64,000 bases of DNA from UBA2336 sp049306095 (GTDB taxonomy: Bacteria > Bacteroidota > Bacteroidia > Cytophagales > Cyclobacteriaceae), in assembly GCA_049306095.1 (NCBI GenBank), contig JBAQPU010000034.1, positions 1 to 64,000 on the forward strand, given 5' to 3'. Below the pieces are notes generated by a model that saw nothing but the letters and a program-made list of their open reading frames with translations, searched no databases and was not told the DNA's origin. Of the stretch, positions 8,458-17,423 are shown one piece after another. Within the stretch, counting starts at the first letter, position 1; each line of letters opens with the position of its first letter. A program made the position numbers and the translations under genes.

Positions 8458-8511
8458 AAATAGATTGATGAATGGCAGTTGGTCCGCGATCACACGGATC
8501 AAAGAAGTTGA

Positions 8512-8542
8512 TTGGCACAGTCAAAAATCCGGATTATCTTTG
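8512..8542 (+). promoter_or_regulatory. Promoter of the phosphoglucosamine mutase gene
   Basis: TTG at 8512-8514, 20-nt spacer, TATCTTTG at 8535-8542: full consensus for Bacteroidota. Transcription should start near 8548, which excludes the upstream ATG at 8472 and supports the GTG at 8571. Confidence 0.65.
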
Positions 8543-8570
8543 CAGCCGATCTAAGCTTAAAGAAGAATTT

Positions 8571-9965
8571 GTGTCATTAATTAAATCAATTTCGGGCATT
8601 CGGGGTACTATTGGAGGTAAAACAGGCGATAATCTCACTCCACTGGATATTGTAAAGTTTACAGCCGCCTTCGGAACCCTCATTAAAAAGAATACTACCA
8701 AGACCAAGATTGTTATTGGTCGCGATGCCCGCGTGTCGGGCGAAATGGTGAGCTCACTGGTGTGCTCAACCCTTCAAGGATTGGGAATCGATGTGGTCGA
8801 CTTAGGACTTTCCACTACACCCACGGTTGAGATTGCTGTTCCATTAGAAAAAGCAGCCGGTGGGATTATCCTTACAGCCAGTCACAATCCTGCACAATGG
8901 AATGCGCTAAAACTGCTGAACGAAAAAGGCGAATTTATTTCCGCGAAAGATGGCGAAGAAGTATTGCGAATTGCTTCCCGCGAGGATTTTGATTTTGCAC
9001 CTGTAGAAAAATTGGGCAAATATTCTTTCAATGACACGTACATAAAAAAACACATCTCACTTATTCTAAAACATAAGCTGGTTGATGTTAAGGCAATCAA
9101 AAAAGCAAACTTTAAAATTGCGGTTGATGCCGTGAATTCTACCGGAGGCATTGTGGTGCCAGAATTATTGAAAGCCCTTGGAGTAAAAAAAATTGTAAAA
9201 TTATATTGTGACCCCACAGGCAAGTTTTCGCACAATCCCGAGCCGTTACCCGAACACTTGAAAAAAATCAGCAGTGTTGTTAAAAAGCAAAAATGTCATC
9301 TTGGAGTTGTCGTTGATCCGGATGTTGACCGGTTGGCATTGATACAGGAGGACGGAAAACCTTTTGGAGAAGAGTATACACTGGTTGCAGTGGCTGATTA
9401 TATTTTAAGTAAAAAGAAAGGAAACACAGTCTCTAACCTTTCTTCTACACGCGCGCTTCGCGATGTAACTGAAGCGGCAAAGGGAAACTATACGGCTGCA
9501 GCCGTTGGAGAAGTGAATGTGGTAGCAGCGATGAAAGAAACAAAAGCGGTTATTGGCGGAGAAGGGAATGGAGGAATCATCGTTCCTGATTTGCATTACG
9601 GCCGCGATGCGCTCATTGGAATCGCGTTGTTTTTAACGCACCTGGCCAAATCGAAATTGAAGGCTTCTGAATTACGGAATAAGTACCCGGCCTATTTTAT
9701 ATCGAAAAATAAAATTGAACTAACCCCGCAAATCAGTGTTGATAAGGTGTTGGAATCGGTAAAAGCAAAATACCAGCACGAAAAAATCAACACCATGGAT
9801 GGGGTGAAAATTGATTTTGAAAGTGAAAAGGAATGGGTTCATTTACGAAAGTCAAACACCGAGCCCATTATTCGTATTTATGCCGAATCGCAGAATGAGA
9901 AAAAGGCGGATGCATTGGCGCGAAAAATTATCTCGGATATTGAATTGATTATTAAAGAGAGTTAA
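8571..9965 (+). CDS. glmM: Phosphoglucosamine mutase / phosphohexomutase family
   Basis: Alpha-D-phosphohexomutase of about 464 residues, probably interconverting glucosamine 6- and 1-phosphate for UDP-GlcNAc and peptidoglycan. Features: 'SISGIRGTIGG' at the N-terminus, active serine loop 'ILTASHNPAQWNALKLL', metal loop 'VDPDVDRLALIQEDG' (DPDVDR form), sugar loop 'GGEGNGGI' and phosphate-binding 'LRKSNTEPIIRIYAES'. The GTG start at 8571 is preferred because the promoter lies inside a longer reading frame that begins at 8472 and that N-terminal extension is unlike the family. A phosphomannomutase or phosphoglucomutase role is possible; GlmM is the usual assignment for this Bacteroidota form. 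Confidence 0.82.
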   Translation: MSLIKSISGIRGTIGGKTGDNLTPLDIVKFTAAFGTLIKKNTTKTKIVIGRDARVSGEMVSSLVCSTLQGLGIDVVDLGLSTTPTVEIAVPLEKAAGGIILTASHNPAQWNALKLLNEKGEFISAKDGEEVLRIASREDFDFAPVEKLGKYSFNDTYIKKHISLILKHKLVDVKAIKKANFKIAVDAVNSTGGIVVPELLKALGVKKIVKLYCDPTGKFSHNPEPLPEHLKKISSVVKKQKCHLGVVVDPDVDRLALIQEDGKPFGEEYTLVAVADYILSKKKGNTVSNLSSTRALRDVTEAAKGNYTAAAVGEVNVVAAMKETKAVIGGEGNGGIIVPDLHYGRDALIGIALFLTHLAKSKLKASELRNKYPAYFISKNKIELTPQISVDKVLESVKAKYQHEKINTMDGVKIDFESEKEWVHLRKSNTEPIIRIYAESQNEKKADALARKIISDIELIIKES

Positions 9966-9976
9966 TAAAGTCAACC

Positions 9977-9995
9977 GACCACTGTGAATGTGGTC
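9977..9995. repeat. Small hairpin between glmM and cysteine desulfurase
   Basis: GACCAC (9977-9982), 7-nt loop, GTGGTC (9990-9995). No T-tract follows, so terminator function is doubtful; it could be an mRNA processing or stability hairpin. Confidence 0.35.
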
Positions 9996-10009
9996 ATTAG
10001 ATTATACTT

Positions 10010-11149
10010 ATGAAAATATACCTGGACAATGCCGCTACTACTCCGCTTGATAACGAAGTTTTCGAAGCGATGAAACCGTACATGCTGGAAGATTATGGAA
10101 ATCCTTCTTCCATACATTCGCATGGTCGTAAAGTCAGAGCTGCTATTGAATCATCGCGTAAGAAAATGGCGGAGCTATTAAACTGTACACCTGGCGAAAT
10201 TATTTTTACGTCTGGCGGAACAGAAGCTGACAATACGCTTATCATTAGCGGTATCAAGACCTACAACATTAAGCATGCGATTTCATCGCCCATTGAACAC
10301 CATGCGGTAACACATACGCTTGAAACAATGGAGAAGCAAGGAGCAATCCAATTGCATCATGTAAACCTGGACGCAAAAGGTCATGTTGACATGGGTCACC
10401 TGGAAGAACTTTTAAAGCAACATCCGAATGCGCTTGTATCGTTGATGCATGCAAACAATGAAATTGGAAACTTGCTGGATATAAAACGAGTAGGGGAGTT
10501 GGCTGATCAGCACAATGCATTTTTTCATTCCGATACCGTGCAAACGATGGGACATTACCGTCACGATATGAAAACTCTTCACGTGTGTGGCATGACAGCT
10601 GGCGCGCATAAGTTTCATGGCCCGAAAGGCGTTGGCTTTATGTACATCCGCAAAGGAAGAAAGATTGAGCAGTTCATCCACGGAGGTGCGCAAGAACGCA
10701 ACATGCGGGGAGGTACCGAAAATACGTACGGTATTATTGGCTTAGCGAAGGCATTGGAAATTGCTTATCGCGATATGGATGACCATAAGAGTTATATTCT
10801 CGGATTGAAATCCCGAATGATTGAAAAATTAAAACAGGAAATTCCGGGTGTTGACTTTCATGGCGACTCGGCTAATCTTGATAGGAGTTTATACACTGTA
10901 TTAAATGTGAGCTTGCCTGAATCAGAAGAGAACGATATGCTCTTGTTCAACCTTGATTTACAAGGGATCTCTGCATCGGGTGGAAGTGCGTGTTCAAGCG
11001 GAGCATCGACAGGATCGCATGTATTAGGAGCCCTGTATCCCGGATCAAAAAAAGGAGCTGTTCGTTTCTCCTTCAGCAAATACAATAAACCGGAAGAGAT
11101 TGATTTCACGGTGAGTAAACTTGCCGAAATGTATAAGATAACTGTCTGA
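10010..11149 (+). CDS. Cysteine desulfurase (NifS/IscS family)
   Basis: PLP enzyme taking sulfur from cysteine to give alanine and a protein persulfide for Fe-S clusters or thio-cofactors. 379 residues. Motifs: 'YLDNAATTPL' start, 'FTSGGTEADN', 'HHAVTHTLE', PLP lysine in 'AGAHKFHGPKGVGFMYIRKG', 'GGAQERNMRGGTENTYGI' and the mobile-loop cysteine in 'ASGGSACSSGASTGSHVL'. The loop is the longer IscS/NifS type (group I), not the SufS type. No iscU or other Fe-S gene is adjacent, so it may supply sulfur generally. Its stop sits inside a dispersed-looking intergenic phrase that precedes the GxxExxY relic. Confidence 0.92.
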   Translation: MKIYLDNAATTPLDNEVFEAMKPYMLEDYGNPSSIHSHGRKVRAAIESSRKKMAELLNCTPGEIIFTSGGTEADNTLIISGIKTYNIKHAISSPIEHHAVTHTLETMEKQGAIQLHHVNLDAKGHVDMGHLEELLKQHPNALVSLMHANNEIGNLLDIKRVGELADQHNAFFHSDTVQTMGHYRHDMKTLHVCGMTAGAHKFHGPKGVGFMYIRKGRKIEQFIHGGAQERNMRGGTENTYGIIGLAKALEIAYRDMDDHKSYILGLKSRMIEKLKQEIPGVDFHGDSANLDRSLYTVLNVSLPESEENDMLLFNLDLQGISASGGSACSSGASTGSHVLGALYPGSKKGAVRFSFSKYNKPEEIDFTVSKLAEMYKITV

Positions 11150-11181
11150 ATCACGATACCCAGAATTTTAGGATTATCAGG

Positions 11182-11394
11182 ATGTCGATACAAGATGAAC
11201 TCACCTATAAAGTGATTGGGTGTGCAATGGAAGTGCATAAGACGTTAGGTAACAGATTTCAAGAGGTTATCTACGCTTTTCAAGTAGGATTGCTCATAAA
11301 TTTTGGATCTTCCAGTATGGAATACAAGCGAATTTATCGATCAAACAAATCCAGTAAATCTTTAAATCCTGGCTATCTGGATGCAGACAATTAG
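11182..11394 (+). pseudogene. GxxExxY-family protein, truncated relic
   Basis: The first 36 or so residues ('DELTYKVIGCAMEVHKTLGNRFQEVIY') match the start of the GxxExxY family (about 120-130 residues, unknown function, often near repeats), including the 'GCAMEVHKTLG' signature. After 'FQEVIYAFQ' similarity ends and the frame runs through unrelated sequence to a stop at 11394, overlapping the next gene by 14 nt. I read this as an N-terminal remnant left by deletion or frameshift. The flank before it (11147-11181) and the flank after it (about 11366-11385) carry related words (AGGATTATCAGGATG and AATCCTGGCTATCTGGATG), which may mark the ends of the original insertion. Confidence 0.6.
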
Positions 11395-12163
11395 CTTCAT
11401 CGGCTCCGGTAACCTTGCCTGGCATTTGGCACCAGCGCTCGATAATGTTGGTTATGCTGTTAAAGAAGTATTCAGTCAAAATCCCAAACATGCTAAAGCA
11501 CTGGTAGGTCGGTTGTATCAGGCCGAAGTAAAAGCTACGCTCGACTTTTCAACGAGTGCATCTGATATTTTCATTATAGCCGTTACCGATGATGCCATTC
11601 ACGACATCGTCCGGGAAATTATCTTACCCGATGACGCCATTCTGGTTCACACCTCCGGAAGTCAGCCGTTAAGTGTGTTGGGATTTGCCGCAGCCGCTAA
11701 CACCGGAGTGTTTTATCCGCTGCAAACATTCAGTAAGGAAAAGAAGGTCGATTTTAAAAACCTTCCTGTTTTCATTGAAAGTGATAGTGAGGATGTCATC
11801 CGGGTTTTAACAAAAGCAGGAAAGGCCCTGGGAAGCAAGGTGAAGCGGATTACCTCGCACGACCGGAAAGCATTACACGTTGCCGCAGTGTTTGCTTCGA
11901 ACTTTTCCAATCACATGCTTGCTATCGCACAGGATATAGCGAAGAAGAACGGATTAGACTTTGAACTTCTGAAGCCCTTAATAACAGAGACCTTAAATAA
12001 GAGTTTGGCGATGGATCCTAAAAAAGCCCAAACAGGACCGGCCAAAAGGGGCGATCTCCAAATACTGGACAGTCATCTCGAATTTCTAAATGACGAACCC
12101 GAAATTGCAGAGATTTATAAAATTGTTAGTCAGCACATTATTGATCAGTCGGAAGAATCATAA
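11381..12163 (+). CDS. Rossmann-like and DUF2520 domain protein
   Basis: 260 residues. N-terminal nucleotide-binding fold: 'ISFIGSGNLAWHLAPAL' (GxGxxA-type loop) and 'SDIFIIAVTDDAIHDIV', followed by 'ILVHTSGSQPLSVL' and 'GVFYPLQTFSKEKKVDF'. The C-terminal helical domain ('HDRKALHVAAVFASNFSNHM', 'LITETLNKSLAMDPKKAQTG') is the DUF2520 fold, related to the dimer domain of P5C reductase and F420/NADP oxidoreductases. Likely an NAD(P)-dependent dehydrogenase with unknown substrate. It begins 14 nt inside the GxxExxY relic. Confidence 0.85.
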   Translation: MQTISFIGSGNLAWHLAPALDNVGYAVKEVFSQNPKHAKALVGRLYQAEVKATLDFSTSASDIFIIAVTDDAIHDIVREIILPDDAILVHTSGSQPLSVLGFAAAANTGVFYPLQTFSKEKKVDFKNLPVFIESDSEDVIRVLTKAGKALGSKVKRITSHDRKALHVAAVFASNFSNHMLAIAQDIAKKNGLDFELLKPLITETLNKSLAMDPKKAQTGPAKRGDLQILDSHLEFLNDEPEIAEIYKIVSQHIIDQSEES

Positions 12164-12204
12164 CCTGAACAGATTGTTATATCTTTCCCTACAATTAAAC
12201 CCCT

Positions 12205-12777
12205 ATGAAAAAATTAGCTGCCATTAGCCTGTTCTTTGTTGTCATAACCAGTCAGGCTCAGGATGATATTTATAAAACAATCGCCAAAGAAACGTGTGAC
12301 TGCATTGCCAAGCGAAATATTGATGCCGCCAAGCGTGCCGAAGTTGAAATGGCGTTAGGACTGTGTATGCTGGAGAGTATTAATGCTCATGAAATTGACA
12401 TCGAGGTTTCGGATGAGGCCGCCATGACAAAATTTGGCGAGCAAGTGGGGATGCAAATGGCCCCAATTTGCCCCACCGTATTTAAGGCATTCATTGAAAG
12501 TGAAGAGGAAGTGCAACCGCAAGCTGTTGAGTTAACGGGCACTGTAAAATCAATAGAGTCTGGAGAATTCCTATACATTATTTTTAAGGAAGATTCCGGG
12601 AAGGAGCACAAACTCTTATGGTTCCGGTATTTCCCTGGTTCAGATGATTTTAAAGACAACCCGAAAGGGTTAATCGGCAAAAAGGCCACCGTGTACTACC
12701 ACGACATCGAGTGTTATTTTCCTAAAATGAAAGCCTATTACAACACAAAAGAAATTGTGGAATTGAAACTCAATTAA
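12205..12777 (+). CDS. Secreted protein of unknown function
   Basis: 190 residues with a Sec signal peptide (MKKLAAISLFFVVITSQA, cleavage near residue 18). The mature N-terminal part is helical with cysteine pairs ('ETCDCIAKRN' and a later 'LGLCMLES', 'ICPTVFK'), likely disulfides; this pattern is common in small exported Bacteroidota proteins. The C-terminal part is a small beta domain ('LTGTVKSIESGEFLYIIFKED', 'GKKATVYYHDIECYFPKMKAYYN') of OB-fold appearance. No enzyme motif. Convergent with the M28 peptidase. Confidence 0.72.
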   Translation: MKKLAAISLFFVVITSQAQDDIYKTIAKETCDCIAKRNIDAAKRAEVEMALGLCMLESINAHEIDIEVSDEAAMTKFGEQVGMQMAPICPTVFKAFIESEEEVQPQAVELTGTVKSIESGEFLYIIFKEDSGKEHKLLWFRYFPGSDDFKDNPKGLIGKKATVYYHDIECYFPKMKAYYNTKEIVELKLN

Positions 12778-12818
12778 CACCTGCTTTCAGATGTGGATTT
12801 CCGGTAACTAAGGTGAAA

Positions 12819-14036
12819 TTAAAAAGTAACAGAAAGGGTTAATACCTCTTCTCCTCGTTTCACTTTTACCGGTATTGTTTGGCCTTTCTCAAACTTACCA
12901 AGAGCATCCATATAATTTTGGATGTCTTTAATAACGAAGTCGCCCATTTGTACAATTATATCGCCCGTCTGAATCCCTGATTTCTGTGCGGGTTTCCCTT
13001 CAGTTACTCCATCCACTTTTAATCCTTCACCCTCTGAGCTATAACTGGGCATAACACCCATGGTTACTTTAAAGGCGCTGCGTGTGCCCATCGGTTTAGT
13101 TTTGGTTGTGAGAAAAGCAAGTTTAGGTTCGGCATCAAGCGAATTAATAATTTTTGCGATAACAGACAGAACGTGCGCTTCACCCTGGTAATTGATTTTA
13201 TCCCAGTCGTCAGAAGGCTTGTGATAATCGCTGTGCGAACCGGTAAAAAAATGCAAGACAGGAATATTTTTCAAATAGAAGGAAGTGTGATCGGATGGCC
13301 CCACGCCCGAAGAATCAGTTTTAATTTTTACGTTGTCGCTTTCGAGTTTTTTAACCAGTGGTTCCCAAACAGGACTTGTTCCCGTTCCATGCACCATTAA
13401 TATTTTTGTTTGAGGATCTAAACGACCCACCATATCCATGTTGATCATGTAATTGGCATTGGCAAAATCAATCGTTGGATGCTCAGAGTAATATTTTGAA
13501 CCATACAAGCCAAGTTCTTCACCTGAGAAACACAGAAACAGAAAATTATTTTTCTCTTTAACCTTGTTGGTTGAAAAGTAACGTGCCAGTTCAAGTACAC
13601 CGGCTACACCCGAAGCGTTGTCGTCAGCACCGTTATGAATTTTAGTTTGAGGGTTGGCATCCAGCGAGCTGCCCTGGTCACCCAATCCCAGGTGATCGTA
13701 ATGTGCGCCAATGATAATGGTAGTAGCCGCACCGTTGTCGAGGTAAGCTACAATGTTATTAGCCACTCCACCTTCACCTTCGCCATGCGCACCACTTTTA
13801 AATGTAAAGGCCTGTAAGTATGTATTGTTGTCGCCCTTGGGCTTAAGCTTTAATTTCTTGAATTGTTTCTGAATATAGTCAGCGGCCATTCGCTCACCTT
13901 CTTTTCCTGTACCGCGGCCCTGCATAGCATCGCTCGAAAGCGTTTTAATGTGCTCCTGTATTTTTTCAACATCAAACTGTTGAGCAGAAACCGAATACGA
14001 AATGATCAGAGAAAACAGAAGGGCAACACGTTTCAT
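12819..14036 (-). CDS. Secreted M28-family metallopeptidase with PDZ domain
   Basis: Exported aminopeptidase-like enzyme, 405 residues. Signal peptide at residues 1-18 (MKRVALLFSLIISYSVSA). Zinc ligands of the M28 family can be placed: H112 ('AHYDHLG'), D138 ('NGADDNASG'), E173/E174 ('SGEELGLYG'), D201 ('NMDMVGRL') and H272 ('SDYHKPSDDW'). A C-terminal PDZ domain (about 315-405) includes 'GKPAQKSGIQTGDIIVQMGD'. The PDZ probably steers peptide or partner binding. Acts in the periplasm or at the cell surface. No sorting domain for type IX secretion is present. Confidence 0.9.
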   Translation of the reverse strand: MKRVALLFSLIISYSVSAQQFDVEKIQEHIKTLSSDAMQGRGTGKEGERMAADYIQKQFKKLKLKPKGDNNTYLQAFTFKSGAHGEGEGGVANNIVAYLDNGAATTIIIGAHYDHLGLGDQGSSLDANPQTKIHNGADDNASGVAGVLELARYFSTNKVKEKNNFLFLCFSGEELGLYGSKYYSEHPTIDFANANYMINMDMVGRLDPQTKILMVHGTGTSPVWEPLVKKLESDNVKIKTDSSGVGPSDHTSFYLKNIPVLHFFTGSHSDYHKPSDDWDKINYQGEAHVLSVIAKIINSLDAEPKLAFLTTKTKPMGTRSAFKVTMGVMPSYSSEGEGLKVDGVTEGKPAQKSGIQTGDIIVQMGDFVIKDIQNYMDALGKFEKGQTIPVKVKRGEEVLTLSVTF

Positions 14037-14121
14037 GGGTTGAATTATTTAGGCCGAAAGATAAGCAAGCTTCTGAAGATTTAATCCCCGAATGTGTAAA
14101 ATTGATAACTTCGAAGGGTAA

Positions 14122-15249
14122 ATGGTGTACCGCATCGACTTATTTGCCGTTTTTATTTTCCTGGGGATTGTTCAGGCAACATTCCTCTCTTTTTTCTTTT
14201 TTTCACGAGAAAGTCGAAAGGTACAGGCAAACCTGTTTCACGGAGTATTGCTGGTTTCGATGGCGCTTTGTGTACTTGAAATATTTCTGATGTACACGGG
14301 TTATATTATGAATTGCCTGTACCTGGTCGATTTTTCCGAACCATTTTCATTTGTTATCGGGCCGGCCTTTTACCTGATGATTGTAAGCCAGGCGGAAGGG
14401 AAACCGGTTTCAAAGAAGCACTATTGGCATTTTGCATTTCCGATTTTGTACCTCTTGCTCATCATTCCTTTTTTGATTTCTTCCGAAGATTTCAAGTACA
14501 ACTCGTACATCAGCTCATACCATCCTGATTTGCCTTTTCGCGATCCTTCCGGAAATGATCCGCGCTGGTTTATTGTAACCGACTATCATACTGAATTAAC
14601 GCTGGTTAGTTTATTGATGTATGGGGTATTATCGTTCGTGGTGGTGCTACAAGCCTTTAAAAGCAAGCAGGAGTCAATTCTTCGTCCGGCAAACCCTGTT
14701 CTTAAAAGATTTCGGTCGGGACTCATCCAGATTCTGAGTATTTTGATACTGATCATCATCGTTAAAATCTTTAATCGCGATGATACAGGCGATCATGTGT
14801 TTGCTGCTTATATCGCCATTACATTTTATTTTACAAGTTTCTCAGTCATTCGACAATCCGGTTTTTTTAGGCAATCCGTTTTAACGGAACAGAAATACAA
14901 AAGCTCTGCGGTAACGCCCGAGTTTCAACAATCGTTGCTTGAAAAACTAAACCGTATAATGACTGAACAGAAGCCTTTCTTGCGAACCGATTTTTCCCTT
15001 CCCGACCTCGCCCAGCAACTAAATGTTTCGGTGCACGTATTGTCTCAGGTAGTAAACGATGGGCTGAGAAAATCATTTTTTGAGATGACTGCTGAATACC
15101 GGATTGATGAAGCCAAGCGTTTGCTGGTTGAGCAACCAAATATTAAGATAGAGGAAATAGCCGAGCAGGTCGGCTATAATTCCAAGTCATCGTTTAATAC
15201 AGCGTTTAAAAAGATTACCGGAAAAACGCCTTCAGAGTTTAGAACTTGA
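14122..15249 (+). CDS. Membrane-anchored AraC-family transcription regulator
   Basis: 375 residues. The first 250 or so form about seven hydrophobic helices ('FAVFIFLGIVQATFLSFFFFS', 'PFSFVIGPAFYLMIV', 'FAFPILYLLLIIPFLI', 'LIQILSILILIIIVKIF'). The C-terminal 100 residues are an AraC DNA-binding domain with two helix-turn-helix units: 'DFSLPDLAQQLNVSVHVLSQVVND' and 'IKIEEIAEQVGYNSKSSFNTAFKKITGKTPSEFR'. This membrane-tethered arrangement is common in Bacteroidota and implies direct sensing at the membrane. Target genes are unknown; no transporter is adjacent. Confidence 0.87.
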   Translation: MVYRIDLFAVFIFLGIVQATFLSFFFFSRESRKVQANLFHGVLLVSMALCVLEIFLMYTGYIMNCLYLVDFSEPFSFVIGPAFYLMIVSQAEGKPVSKKHYWHFAFPILYLLLIIPFLISSEDFKYNSYISSYHPDLPFRDPSGNDPRWFIVTDYHTELTLVSLLMYGVLSFVVVLQAFKSKQESILRPANPVLKRFRSGLIQILSILILIIIVKIFNRDDTGDHVFAAYIAITFYFTSFSVIRQSGFFRQSVLTEQKYKSSAVTPEFQQSLLEKLNRIMTEQKPFLRTDFSLPDLAQQLNVSVHVLSQVVNDGLRKSFFEMTAEYRIDEAKRLLVEQPNIKIEEIAEQVGYNSKSSFNTAFKKITGKTPSEFRT

Positions 15250-15272
15250 ATTCAAAGTGAACTACAGGGCTG

Positions 15273-15340
15273 TGTCATTCTGAACGAAGTGAAGAATCCG
15301 TTAGGGTTACAAAAGATGTTTCACTTCGTTCAACATGACA
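15273..15340. repeat. Inverted repeat, likely bidirectional terminator
   Basis: TGTCAT..TGAACGAAGTGAA (15273-15293) pairs with TTCACTTCGTTCA..ATGACA (15320-15340), 13 perfect central pairs plus 6 outer, around a 26-nt loop. It lies between convergent genes (AraC regulator and M24 peptidase). From memory, closely similar intergenic words are frequent in this phylum. Confidence 0.65.
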
Positions 15341-15368
15341 ATTCTGTTTAGCGATTAGTTTTTTTAGC

Positions 15369-16835
15369 TTACTTATCAAGAGAAGGCAACACAAAATCAT
15401 CCAGCGCACTGGGTTGTTTCATGAGTGCTTCAATCTCAGAAACTGTACGTGGCGCTGCTGTTGACAAATGTTCGTAACCGTCTTTTTTTACGAGGTAGTC
15501 ATCTTCAATGCGTACGCCAATGCCCCACCATTTTTTATCGCAGGGTGCATTGTCGGGTATGTAAATACCGGGCTCAATAGTAATGACAGAATTTTCAGGA
15601 AGTGGAGCGGGGCGGGCCACACCCTTATCGTGCACATCTAACCCGATGTGATGGCAACAGCCATGCGGGTAATATTGGCGAGCCTCAGCATCTTCTTTTA
15701 TTATACCCAAATCTTTTAACCCCTTCGTGATTACTTTTCTGCCGGCCGCGTCAATTTCATTCATCGATGCACCCGCCTTGCACACCTTCATGCCTTCTTC
15801 CTGCGCCAGCAACACGAGTTCGTAAATTTGTTTTTGCTCAGGCGAAAATTTTCCGCTCACGGGAATTGTTCGTGTAATATCAGCTGTGTACCCACGGTAT
15901 TCAGCACCCAAATCCATCAGGATTAACTCCTTATTAGTTATATCAGGCTTGTAGTTTTCGATATAGTGTAGAATGCAACCATTATGTCCGGCACCCACAA
16001 TCGATGGATAACCTAAATCTTCGGCTTCGTATTTCTTAAATACATATTCGTGGATACCCTGAATTTCACGTTCACTCATCCCAGGCTTCATCGCCTTCAT
16101 TACTTCACGCTGGCCCATACACGAAATGCTAACCGCCTTGCGGATCATCTCCAATTCTTCTTTTGTTTTGATGCCACGTAAATCGGCAATAATCGGCCCC
16201 AGGCCGGCCGTATTAAGATTATTTTTTTTAGGTTCTGGATTTACGTTGAGGGTAGCAGAGTTTGACGGATAGTTTACTTTCACCTTAAACAGTTCAATGA
16301 TGTTGTACAGGTCGGACGAATCTCGCGGATCGTCACGCACATCGTTTTCGAAATCATAAAATAAAACTTCTGCAAATTTTGAGAAGTTGACATTGTAATT
16401 TTTAAACTCGGAATTGTTAAAGGCCTGATTTAACCCTAAACGCTCTTTCACCCCCGCCTCACCAAGTCTTCTGCCCGCCCACATTTCGCTAAAGGCATCA
16501 CGCGGTTGTACGAAAATGATTTCATCGTATTGTGTTCCGTTATTGGCAGTTTGTTTGTCTTTAAAGATGAATAACACCGCGTTGGGTTCTTTATATCCTG
16601 TGAGGTAGAAAAAATTTGGATCTTGATGATAGACATAATCTACATCGTTCGAACGATTACGCACAGCATTTGCAAAAAATACGGCAACAGAATTGGCCGG
16701 TAATTTTTCGCGTAGCTTTTGCCTGCGCTCTTTGTGCCAGTCTTTGCTGAGGAAATCCTCCGGTAAATCAGGGTTTTGTGCGAACACGCTTGCCGACAAA
16801 AAGAAAATCAGAATAATGAAAAGTATGCGATTCAT
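15369..16835 (-). CDS. Secreted Xaa-Pro aminopeptidase, M24 family
   Basis: 488 residues, signal peptide at 1-19 (MNRILFIILIFFLSASVFA). N-terminal AMP_N domain ('VAVFFANAVRNRSNDVDYVYHQDPNFFYLTGY'-type region), then the creatinase fold with the two-metal site: 'LILMDLGAEYRGYTADITRTI' (two Asp), 'HGCCHHIGLDVHD' (His), 'VITIEPGIYI' (Glu), 'IGVRIEDDYLV' (Glu). Removes N-terminal residues next to proline, here outside the cytoplasm. The export signal sets it apart from cytoplasmic PepP. Confidence 0.9.
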   Translation of the reverse strand: MNRILFIILIFFLSASVFAQNPDLPEDFLSKDWHKERRQKLREKLPANSVAVFFANAVRNRSNDVDYVYHQDPNFFYLTGYKEPNAVLFIFKDKQTANNGTQYDEIIFVQPRDAFSEMWAGRRLGEAGVKERLGLNQAFNNSEFKNYNVNFSKFAEVLFYDFENDVRDDPRDSSDLYNIIELFKVKVNYPSNSATLNVNPEPKKNNLNTAGLGPIIADLRGIKTKEELEMIRKAVSISCMGQREVMKAMKPGMSEREIQGIHEYVFKKYEAEDLGYPSIVGAGHNGCILHYIENYKPDITNKELILMDLGAEYRGYTADITRTIPVSGKFSPEQKQIYELVLLAQEEGMKVCKAGASMNEIDAAGRKVITKGLKDLGIIKEDAEARQYYPHGCCHHIGLDVHDKGVARPAPLPENSVITIEPGIYIPDNAPCDKKWWGIGVRIEDDYLVKKDGYEHLSTAAPRTVSEIEALMKQPSALDDFVLPSLDK

Positions 16836-16907
16836 AGTTTTTGAATTTGGAGTGAAGTACGTAAAAATAGTAGAAACGGAGAGAGCAAGTTGGATGAACG
16901 GTTAATT

Positions 16908-17423
16908 TCAAACCTTCTTCTCCAATACAACGAATTCCAGCTTTTGATTGGGAATTCCCCAGCGCTCATCGGGCACAATAAAGGGTTTCCGTTCTCCGGT
17001 TAACGCATACCCATGTCGGATATACCAGTCGATCAGCGTTTGTCGCCCGTCTATAACGGTCATTCTCATCGTTGAACACCCAACGGATTTGGCGTGTTCT
17101 TCCCCGGCCAGCAATAATTTTTTACCAATGCCTCGGCTTTGGCTGTTTGGGTTAACGGAAAGGGTTCCCAAATACATTTTTGTTCCTTCGGTGCGTAGTT
17201 CAACACAGCCGAGCAATACAGCATCTTCAACATACTTTAAAAAAGTTGTATTGGACTTTTGAATAAGATCACGCAGGGCGGCTTCGTCAATCCGGGTCCC
17301 GCTTAGCAGATCGGCTTCCGTGGTCCAGCCTTTTTTTGATCCTTCTCCGCGATACGCTGAGTTGATCAGCTTGTTCAAAGCCGGAACATCTTGTAAGTCG
17401 ACTTTTAAAATTTTTCCCGTCAT
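16908..17423 (-). CDS. GNAT-family N-acetyltransferase
   Basis: 171 residues. The acetyl-CoA pyrophosphate loop is clear in 'LSVNPNSQSRGIGKKLLLAGEEHA' (Q/R-x2-G-x-G/A). Other GNAT strands: 'AVLLGCVELRTEGTKMYLGTL' and 'MRMTVIDGRQTLIDWYIRHGYALTGER'. Substrate unknown. Its start codon overlaps the cupin stop by one base, so the two are translated together; both are small enzymes of possibly detoxifying or metabolite-modifying type. Confidence 0.85.
   Translation of the reverse strand: MTGKILKVDLQDVPALNKLINSAYRGEGSKKGWTTEADLLSGTRIDEAALRDLIQKSNTTFLKYVEDAVLLGCVELRTEGTKMYLGTLSVNPNSQSRGIGKKLLLAGEEHAKSVGCSTMRMTVIDGRQTLIDWYIRHGYALTGERKPFIVPDERWGIPNQKLEFVVLEKKV

Noticed and set aside
8472..8570. ATG 8472 as the start of the phosphoglucosamine mutase
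   Set aside because: The consensus promoter lies inside this extension, and the residues do not match the family.
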